DNA from: CAYRVX01 sp964642165
Lineage (GTDB): Bacteria > Planctomycetota > Phycisphaerae > SM23-33
Assembly (NCBI GenBank): GCA_964642165.1
Contig: CAZXOC010000350.1
Span: 1 to 6,837, forward strand
Length of the DNA: 6,837 bases
Reading direction: 5' to 3'
Under the pieces are notes generated by a model. It made no database searches. It was not told where the DNA came from and saw nothing but the letters and a program-made list of their open reading frames with translations. How positions within the stretch are numbered: position 1 is the stretch's first letter; every line of letters starts with the position of its first letter. Made by a program: the position numbers and the translations under genes. This document shows, piece by piece, positions 1 through 4,945 of this stretch.

Positions 1-12
1 CTTGACGGAACA

Positions 13-217
13 CTAGCCGCCTGCCGGCCGCACGCCCGTCGTCGCATGGCGAACCGCTTCCCCCCGCGCCCCCGGTGCGCGCCCGTCGGCGCCGTCCACG
101 GCCGGCGGCGGCGCTAGCCGCCTGCCGGCCGCACGCGCGCCATCGCATGGCGAACCCCTTCCCCCCCCCGCGCCCCCCGTGCGCGCCCGTCGGCGCCGTC
201 CACGGCCGGCGGCGGCG
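13..217. repeat. Two-copy tandem repeat of a ~101/104-bp GC-rich unit
   Basis: Copy 1 spans 13-113 (101 bp) and copy 2 spans 114-217 (104 bp). Both begin with CTAGCCGCCTGCCGGCCGCAC and end with the same ~36 bases (GTGCGCGCCCGTCGGC through GGCGGCGGCG). By eye the copies differ at five substitutions and one 3-base length change: the poly-C run is C6 at 60-65 and C9 at 161-169. They are therefore diverged duplicates, not an exact read duplication. The leading CTA of each unit is a TAG stop on the minus strand. The inner end of copy 2 merges with the GCC-GCC-GCC run of the oxidoreductase gene read from 477. The stretch 1-12 does not belong to the repeat. It could be a minisatellite-like expansion, the end of a dispersed GC-rich element, or an assembly problem at a contig end. 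Confidence 0.85.
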
Positions 218-477
218 CAGGCCACCTTCCAGTGGATGCCGCTCGGCGTGCAGACGCAGACGACGTCGACGTCGCCCTCGGCGTCGAGCATCCGGCGGTA
301 GTCGGCGTGGGTGGCGATGTCGCCCCCGTGCTCGGCGGCGAGCTTGTCGGCCTTGTCCTTCTCGACGTCGCACAGGGCGACGAGGGTCGCCCGCTCGCAG
401 GCGTCGATGCACTTGGTGTGGAAGGGCCCGATGACCCCGCAGCCGACGACGGCAAAGGCGACCTTCCCGTCACGCAT
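13..477 (-). CDS. Gfo/Idh/MocA-family oxidoreductase, truncated: N-terminal NAD(P)-binding part only
   Basis: The 154-residue frame starts at ATG 477 and stops at TAG 13-15. Residues 1-90 are a typical start of this family. They show a Rossmann beta strand with the glycine motif G12-C-G14-V-I-G17, an acidic residue after the second strand (LCD37) that would select NAD, and the motif CTPSGIH near residues 76-82. Known members run ~330-400 residues and continue directly into a GKHVxxEKP segment that carries the catalytic lysine. Here that segment is missing. From about residue 91 (near 205) the translation becomes Arg/Gly/Ala-rich low complexity encoded by the tandem repeat, and it ends at the repeat's built-in stop. 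The C-terminal dimerisation/substrate domain is absent, so the product is probably inactive. The Shine-Dalgarno before ATG 477 is weak (GAGCG-like). The gene lies 135 bp downstream of the second oxidoreductase on the same strand. It could be a pseudogene disrupted by the repeat, or an assembly break. Family assignment is secure; an intact function is not. Confidence 0.65.
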   Translation of the reverse strand: MRDGKVAFAVVGCGVIGPFHTKCIDACERATLVALCDVEKDKADKLAAEHGGDIATHADYRRMLDAEGDVDVVCVCTPSGIHWKVACAAAGRGRRRRARTGGAGGGRGSPCDGARAAGRRLAPPPAVDGADGRAPGARGEAVRHATTGVRPAGG

Positions 478-550
478 GGTCGCTCGCTTTCGGTGTTCGA
501 GGTTGGTTTGCTGGGGCCTGGTGCGCCGGGGCTATCGCGTTGGAAGGGAA

Positions 551-603
551 GAGGCCCACGGGCCGCCCTTCGACAAGCTCAGGACAGGCCGCCCGTGGGC
601 TTC
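551..603 (-). terminator. Strong intergenic hairpin, possible terminator or mRNA-end stabiliser
   Basis: Positions 551-563 (GAGGCCCACGGGC) pair with 591-603 (GCCCGTGGGCTTC) over 13 positions with a single G-T wobble. The core is a 10-bp perfect GC-rich stem and the loop is 27 nt (564-590). On the minus strand the structure begins 9 bases after the TGA (613-615) of the upstream oxidoreductase gene and precedes the next gene by 73 bases. No clear U-tract follows; the bases after it are CTCTTCCCTTCC-like. It is therefore not a textbook intrinsic terminator, but in so GC-rich a genome it may still attenuate transcription or block 3' exonucleases. The rest of 478-612 shows no gene or convincing promoter. 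Confidence 0.5.
567..583 (-). repeat. Dispersed intergenic repeat core CCTGAGCTTGTCGAAGG in the hairpin loop
   Basis: The minus strand reads CCTGAGCTTGTCGAAGG here, followed by more of the same element into both hairpin arms. From memory this core is very common between genes in many unrelated bacterial and metagenomic genomes. Spurious translations of it give a recurrent PELVEG peptide in protein databases. It behaves like a REP/RAYT-type palindromic element. The flanking arms of the 551-603 hairpin would be the palindromic frame of this copy. The sequence is directly visible; its dispersed nature is recalled, not checked. Confidence 0.6.
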
Positions 604-612
604 GCGGGGCGC

Positions 613-1497
613 TCAACACGGCAGCTTGGCGACGCGGACGCGTTTGCCCGTCTTTACGGACCTCGCCAGCGCCTCGAGGACGGCGACGGGCTCGAGGATC
701 TCCGCCGGCGTGTGCGGCATCCTGCCCGTGCGGAACATCCTCAGGAACTTGCGGATGCCCGTCAGGTAGGGGTCGTCGTCGCTGCGGTGGACGTAGTCCA
801 CCCGCCCCTTCGTGCCGACGGCGCGGAACGCGAAGCCGTACTTGCCCTCCTGCACGCAGTGCATCGTGACGATCGGCCCGCCGCCGCGGCAGGTCATCAC
901 CGCCACCGCGTTGGGGTTGCCGCGCCCGGCCCGGATGACCTGCACGGCCTCGATGCCGCCGCCGAAGGCCTTCACGATCGCGTCCACCTGGTGAATGCCG
1001 TAGAAGAACACGCCGCCGTACTTGCTTTTCAGGTCGCACGGGCCGGTCGTCTCGACGGCCCGGATGCGCCCGGCAGCGCGGACCTGCCTCCTCAGGTCCT
1101 TCCGGAAGGCCTCCTGCTCGGGGATCGTCGAGAACGACGTGACGGGCACGCGCTTCTTCCGGGCGAGTTGAAGCAGCGCCCACCCAGCGCGAACGGTGAA
1201 GCTGAACGGCTTGTCCACGAACGCGGGGATGCGCGCCTCGATGAACGGGCGGACGGCGTCCACGTGGTGCTTCGCGTGGCGGTGGTCGACCATCACGCCG
1301 TCGATGTCGCCGATCATCTCCTCGGGCCTGCGAACGATGCGGGGGATCTGCCCGGCCTCGGCGGCCTTGGCGGCAAAGGCCCGCGTCTCGCCCCACACGG
1401 CCACGACGCGCGCCCGCCCGCAGCTCCTGCGGACGTTCAGCGTCCGCGCCACGGCCGCACAGTGCGAGTTCTCCGCTCCGACGATTCCGATTCTCAT
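613..1497 (-). CDS. Gfo/Idh/MocA-family oxidoreductase, compact 'GAENSH' subtype
   Basis: This gene encodes 294 residues and looks complete. The start at ATG 1497 is chosen because the protein then opens at the first Rossmann strand (MRIGIVG) and a GAGGAG Shine-Dalgarno sits 6 bases upstream. An open frame continues to 1932 but overlaps the divergent gene and is not family-like. The family catalyses NAD(P)-dependent oxidation, reduction or related chemistry on sugars, inositols and their acids. The dinucleotide motif is atypical: after G7 come A-E-N-S-H12, so the usual second and third glycines of GxGxxG are replaced. The catalytic-lysine motif is present as F93-V-D95-K96-P97 (EKP variant). 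A C-terminal-domain G167-I-H169-Q-V-D172 fits the family's active-site GxHxxD. At 294 residues it is shorter than most members (330-400), with a compact C-terminal domain. It is the upstream gene of a minus-strand pair with the truncated oxidoreductase. The specific substrate cannot be read from the sequence. Confidence 0.88.
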   Translation of the reverse strand: MRIGIVGAENSHCAAVARTLNVRRSCGRARVVAVWGETRAFAAKAAEAGQIPRIVRRPEEMIGDIDGVMVDHRHAKHHVDAVRPFIEARIPAFVDKPFSFTVRAGWALLQLARKKRVPVTSFSTIPEQEAFRKDLRRQVRAAGRIRAVETTGPCDLKSKYGGVFFYGIHQVDAIVKAFGGGIEAVQVIRAGRGNPNAVAVMTCRGGGPIVTMHCVQEGKYGFAFRAVGTKGRVDYVHRSDDDPYLTGIRKFLRMFRTGRMPHTPAEILEPVAVLEALARSVKTGKRVRVAKLPC

Positions 1498-1503
1498 CGC
1501 GTG

Positions 1504-1509
1504 CTCCTC
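1504..1509 (-). promoter_or_regulatory. Shine-Dalgarno GAGGAG for the compact oxidoreductase
   Basis: CTCCTC on the plus strand reads GAGGAG on the minus strand, 6 bases before ATG 1497. It supports that start over longer in-frame alternatives reaching into the divergent gene. Confidence 0.75.
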
Positions 1510-1628
1510 GGGCCGTCGCGCGGCGACGGGCAAACGCGGCGGCTGCCCGGAATCCTCGCCCATCTCGCCCGCCGAGTAAAGTCGCTTCGGGGCGGCAACC
1601 GCCGGTGGCGGCGGCCGGGGCGGCGGCG

Positions 1629-1634
1629 TATGAT
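1629..1634 (+). promoter_or_regulatory. Possible -10 element TATGAT of the divergent esterase gene
   Basis: TATGAT matches the sigma-70 TATAAT consensus at five of six positions and stands out in an otherwise extremely GC-rich spacer. No good -35 lies at the expected distance (the 17-bp position reads TGGCGG). Transcription would start about 7 bases downstream, at the base of the hairpin 1641-1660. Across 1498-1675 I see no small gene. The minus-strand TTTACT (1580-1575) is a weak -10 candidate for the divergent oxidoreductase but has no correctly spaced -35. Confidence 0.3.
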
Positions 1635-1640
1635 CCCGGC

Positions 1641-1660
1641 GACGCCCTCCCGGGGGCGTC
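1641..1660 (+). promoter_or_regulatory. Perfect 7-bp hairpin just before the Shine-Dalgarno
   Basis: GACGCCC (1641-1647) and GGGCGTC (1654-1660) are perfect inverted arms around the loop TCCCGG. The hairpin ends 2 bases before the AGGAGG ribosome-binding site. It could be an operator, a 5'-end mRNA stabiliser, or a structure that modulates translation; the sequence does not decide. Short GC palindromes are expected by chance in this composition, so functional confidence is low. Confidence 0.35.
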
Positions 1661-1662
1661 GC

Positions 1663-1668
1663 AGGAGG
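1663..1668 (+). promoter_or_regulatory. Consensus Shine-Dalgarno AGGAGG for the 1089-residue protein
   Basis: A perfect AGGAGG lies 7 bases before ATG 1676. This fixes the start at 1676 in preference to the in-frame ATG at 1688, and yields an N-terminal signal peptide. Confidence 0.85.
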
Positions 1669-1675
1669 CCGACCA

Positions 1676-4600
1676 ATGCAGCGCCGAATGCCGATCGCCC
1701 TGCTCGCGGTGACGTGGATCGCACCTTGCCCTTGCGCGGCGAGCGGTTCGCCGGCGGACTGGCTCCCGACGGCCGGCAAGAGCGACGCCTGGCGCAAGGC
1801 CACCGCGCGCTGCCGCGAGCTGCTCGGGCGGCTCGATCCGGACAAGCCGCCGGCGAAGCGCCACCTGCCGAGCGTCCGCCGCGGCGCGGAGCTGGTCCGG
1901 CGCACGCCGAGCTTCGACTGGAAGACGCACACGGCCGTCGAGTTCCTGGAGCGGATGCTCGAGGATCTGCTGGCCGGGCGCGAGCCCCACCGGCGCTACG
2001 CCGGCAGGGAGCTGGCCTTCCCCTACTGGTCCGAGGCGATGCGGCGCGTCGAGGCGATCTGGCTGCACGTGCCGCCGTCCTACGACCCGGCGAAGGAGTA
2101 CGGGCTCTTCCTCTACTACAAGTGCGGCGGGGGGATCCATTACAAGGACGGCAAGGCGCACGGCGGCTACCGGCCCAGCGTCGAGGCGGCCAACCGGACC
2201 GACGCCTTCCACGCCTGGAGCAGCCTGAGCATCCAGGTGAAGGGCCGCCAGGGCGCCGTGGTCGAGCTGGGCGAGGCCCCCGCGGCGATCGCCCGGGAGT
2301 TCTCCGTCAGCCCGGGCCGCGTGTTCCTGAGCGGCTGGTCGGACGGGGGCTTCACGGCCGTGTGGCTGGCGTCGAGGCACCCGCACCTCGTGGCGGGTAT
2401 CGCGCCGGTCTGCGCGAACTGGCAGTACGGCAACGTCGGCGACGTCGCCCTGTGCGGCGTGGCGATGCTGTGCGTGGACGGCTGGGGTGACGGCGGCTAC
2501 AACGCCGGCCAGTTCCGCCGCTGGCACGCCCTGGCGACGATGGGCGCCGACGTCGCCGGCCTCTGGGGGCAGCACGGCCACAGCTACCAACCGTACGAGG
2601 ACCCGGCCGAGCTGCGGCGCATCTGCGACTGGGCCCGGACCCGGCGGCGCGACCCCTGGCCGAAGCGCGTCCGCTACGCGACGTGGAACCTCTCCTGGCA
2701 CCGGGCGTACTGGGTGTCGATCGAGCGAATGGTGCGTCCCTGGCTCGCGGCGCGGATCGACGCGCGGGTCCGCGACGGCAACCGCGTCGAGGTGCGCTGC
2801 GAGAACGTCGCCGCCTACCAACTCACGCTGAGCGAGAAGCTCCTGGACCCCCGCCGGGGCGTCACGGTCGTCACCAACGGGAAGGAGTCGTACGCCGGGG
2901 CGTTCCGGCGAGCGCTGACCGTCGAGCTCGTCGCCCCGCCGCGCGGGGCGTTCGTCAAGTCGGCCGCCATGCCCGGCGGCATCCTCGCGCAGATCGAGCG
3001 GAGCACCTACCAGGCCAAGCCCGACGGCGGCCTGCGGATGCCCGGCCGCAGGTGGCTCTGGGTCCGCTCCACCGGCGGCGACGAGCGGACGCGCAAGCTG
3101 ATGCGAAACTGGGCCCCGCCCTACGCGAAGGACGACACGGCCGTGACCGACCGCGACGTCGCCGAGGCGAACCTGTTCGTCCTCGGCCCGCCTGCCGTGA
3201 ACCGCTTCGCGGCGCGGATCGCGGACAGGCTGCCGGTGGCGTTCGGCAAGGGCAGCTTCCGCATCGGCCGGCGCGTCTACGACCAGCCGACGAACTGCCT
3301 CAAGCTCATCCACCCCAACCCGCTCAACCCGCGGAAGTACGTGATCCTCTACGCCTTCAACGACGCGGAGGCCTTCGCCGCCAACGCCTTCTTCGGCACG
3401 CGGACCGAGAGCCCCTGGGGCTTCCGCAGCGGCGACTGCGTGGTGATGGGCATCCCGGCCCGGCCGCGCAAGTGGGGCGTCGCCCGACGCGAGGAGCGCT
3501 TCGCGAAGCACCATTACGTCTTCGGCGCCAACTGGCGCCCGGCCGCCGAAGAGCCCCTCGGCGAGCTGAAGGCCCCGCTGAGCTACGCGCAGCTCCTGCG
3601 TCTCCGCGCCGACGCCGCCCGGGAGGCCACCGGCGCGGACGCCGCCGTCATCGGCGGCTACGCGCCGGCCTGGGGCCTCTGGGGCGAGTCGCTGCCCGCC
3701 GGGCCGGTCACCGCCCACGACCTGGCGACCGTCGAGATGCTGCCGGAGTACGTCTGCCTCGGCGACGTCCGCGGCGACGACCTGCGGCGGATGGTCGCCC
3801 GGGCGCCGGCCTCGACCGTCCTGGCGGACAAGCGCGACCCGTCGTACGTCCAAGGCAAGAGCCTGGTGCTAGCGGAGATCGACCCGGCCTGGACGTACCG
3901 CGTCGCGATGGGCTACCGCGACCTGCCCGCCTACGGCGCCGAGCCGAAGCGGATGCCCCCGCTGCACTTCTTCCGCACGCCGGAGGCGTTCCTCGCCGGC
4001 GGGCACACGTCGCTGCCGGTCCGCAACCTGCGCATCACGCCGATCGAGATGACCGCCGCCGTCGCCGAGCACATCCGCCGCCGCAAGGCCGTCTCGCCCC
4101 GCGCGACGTGCTTCGACCTGACGCAGTACCTGATGGACCCGCGGGCCAACCAGCTCGGCGCGTTCGACTGGCTGCACGTGGGCGTGGACTTCGCGGGCAC
4201 GGGCCCGCAGGAGGGCACGCGGCGGCGCTACACGCTGAACGTCGGCCTGAAGCCCCCGGGCGAGCCGGACGCCGCGCCCCCGCGGAGGAACGCCAAGCGA
4301 TTCGTCGACCTGGGCCTCGCCGCCGACGGGCGCCGGGCGATCGACCTCTCGGCCCTGGACCGAAAGCTGCCCGTCACCGCCGAGATCCGCGCCGAGCACT
4401 TCGTCATCACGGCCCCCCCGAAGGCCATGTCGTACATGCTGGCCGGGCCCGGCGCGCGGCACGCGATCGCCCGATGCGCGCTGGTCGAACTGCGCCTGGC
4501 CAATCGCGGAACGAAGGAGCTCGACGGCGTGGCGGCCCTGGCGCCGTCGGCGATGCGGCGCGCGGAGGGCGGCACCTGGCCGGACAAGTCCCTCCGCCGG

Positions 4601-4945
4601 CCGATCGGCGCGTACTACGTGGGCTTCCGCGACACGATCGGGCCCCGCCGCAAGCCGCCCGCCCACCAGACGGCCGCCCTGCTGCTGTTCGACAAGCCCG
4701 GCGCGAAGCTCACCGCCCTGGTGGCGAAGCGCGCCGGCTACAACTTCGGCCTGGTGGGGATCCGCCGCCCCGTGCGCATCGCCCCCGGCCGGCGGGCCTT
4801 CGTGCCGCTCCTGCTCGTCGAGGTCCCGCGCGGCGGGATCGACCTCGCCGGCATGCTGGATGCCCTCAAGGGCGAGATCGCCCGGAAGACCGGCTACTGG
4901 CGCGAGACCTCCAACGCGGTCATCGAGCGCGCGGGGAAGGTGTAG
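1676..4945 (+). CDS. Secreted multidomain alpha/beta hydrolase (esterase-like) with a 5'-nucleotidase C-terminal-like region
   Basis: This gene encodes 1089 residues. Residues 1-22 form a probable signal peptide (two Arg, hydrophobic core, likely cut after CAA22), so the protein is exported. Residues ~125-330 resemble PHB-depolymerase/feruloyl-esterase-type hydrolases. They include an entry strand (HVPPSYDP), the nucleophile elbow G220-W-S222-D-G-G225, a candidate acid D272 in the VDGWGDGG loop and a candidate His H302 in GQHGH. Residues ~331-420 (ending in a VVTNGKE-like strand) and ~496-595 (FVLGPPAVNRFAARIADRLPV and HPNPLNPRKY motifs) match the middle module I recall from planctomycete esterases. 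Residues ~636-755 resemble the 5'-nucleotidase C-terminal domain: ATGADAAVIGGY, LPAGPVTAHDL, then TYRVAMGYRDL. No metallophosphatase domain is present, and the family's NGG-R and GGDGY motifs are degenerate. Residues ~810-1089 are beta-rich and unassigned. The last 52 bp overlap the convergent GH51 gene. Catalytic class is well supported; substrate (acyl-decorated polysaccharide?) is inference. Confidence 0.85.
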   Translation: MQRRMPIALLAVTWIAPCPCAASGSPADWLPTAGKSDAWRKATARCRELLGRLDPDKPPAKRHLPSVRRGAELVRRTPSFDWKTHTAVEFLERMLEDLLAGREPHRRYAGRELAFPYWSEAMRRVEAIWLHVPPSYDPAKEYGLFLYYKCGGGIHYKDGKAHGGYRPSVEAANRTDAFHAWSSLSIQVKGRQGAVVELGEAPAAIAREFSVSPGRVFLSGWSDGGFTAVWLASRHPHLVAGIAPVCANWQYGNVGDVALCGVAMLCVDGWGDGGYNAGQFRRWHALATMGADVAGLWGQHGHSYQPYEDPAELRRICDWARTRRRDPWPKRVRYATWNLSWHRAYWVSIERMVRPWLAARIDARVRDGNRVEVRCENVAAYQLTLSEKLLDPRRGVTVVTNGKESYAGAFRRALTVELVAPPRGAFVKSAAMPGGILAQIERSTYQAKPDGGLRMPGRRWLWVRSTGGDERTRKLMRNWAPPYAKDDTAVTDRDVAEANLFVLGPPAVNRFAARIADRLPVAFGKGSFRIGRRVYDQPTNCLKLIHPNPLNPRKYVILYAFNDAEAFAANAFFGTRTESPWGFRSGDCVVMGIPARPRKWGVARREERFAKHHYVFGANWRPAAEEPLGELKAPLSYAQLLRLRADAAREATGADAAVIGGYAPAWGLWGESLPAGPVTAHDLATVEMLPEYVCLGDVRGDDLRRMVARAPASTVLADKRDPSYVQGKSLVLAEIDPAWTYRVAMGYRDLPAYGAEPKRMPPLHFFRTPEAFLAGGHTSLPVRNLRITPIEMTAAVAEHIRRRKAVSPRATCFDLTQYLMDPRANQLGAFDWLHVGVDFAGTGPQEGTRRRYTLNVGLKPPGEPDAAPPRRNAKRFVDLGLAADGRRAIDLSALDRKLPVTAEIRAEHFVITAPPKAMSYMLAGPGARHAIARCALVELRLANRGTKELDGVAALAPSAMRRAEGGTWPDKSLRRPIGAYYVGFRDTIGPRRKPPAHQTAALLLFDKPGAKLTALVAKRAGYNFGLVGIRRPVRIAPGRRAFVPLLLVEVPRGGIDLAGMLDALKGEIARKTGYWRETSNAVIERAGKV

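Noticed and set aside
13..217. CRISPR-like array
   Set aside because: Only two units of ~100 bp, contiguous with no unique spacers between repeats.
1676..1741. Lipoprotein signal at IAPC18 of the esterase
   Set aside because: A proline precedes the cysteine, where lipoboxes need a small residue (G, A or S). An ordinary signal peptidase I site after CAA22 fits better.
613..1932. Longer version of the compact oxidoreductase starting at 1932
   Set aside because: The extra 145 residues overlap the divergent esterase gene and its ribosome site and show no family similarity. ATG 1497 has a GAGGAG and opens at the Rossmann strand.
232..2490. A 752-codon plus-strand open frame across both oxidoreductases and the start of the esterase
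   Set aside because: Compositionally biased translation, no ribosome site or recognisable domain, and it lies opposite or out of frame to well-supported genes.
470..3853. A 1127-codon minus-strand open frame antisense to the esterase gene and crossing the second oxidoreductase
   Set aside because: High GC removes stop codons from antisense frames. The translation is Arg/Ala/Gly/Pro-rich without family motifs, and it conflicts with two genes that have clear motifs and ribosome sites.
4871..4882. GGCGAGATCGCC palindrome as a terminator for the GH51 gene
   Set aside because: Only a 4-5-bp stem with a 2-4-nt loop and no U-tract, inside coding sequence; expected by chance at this GC content.
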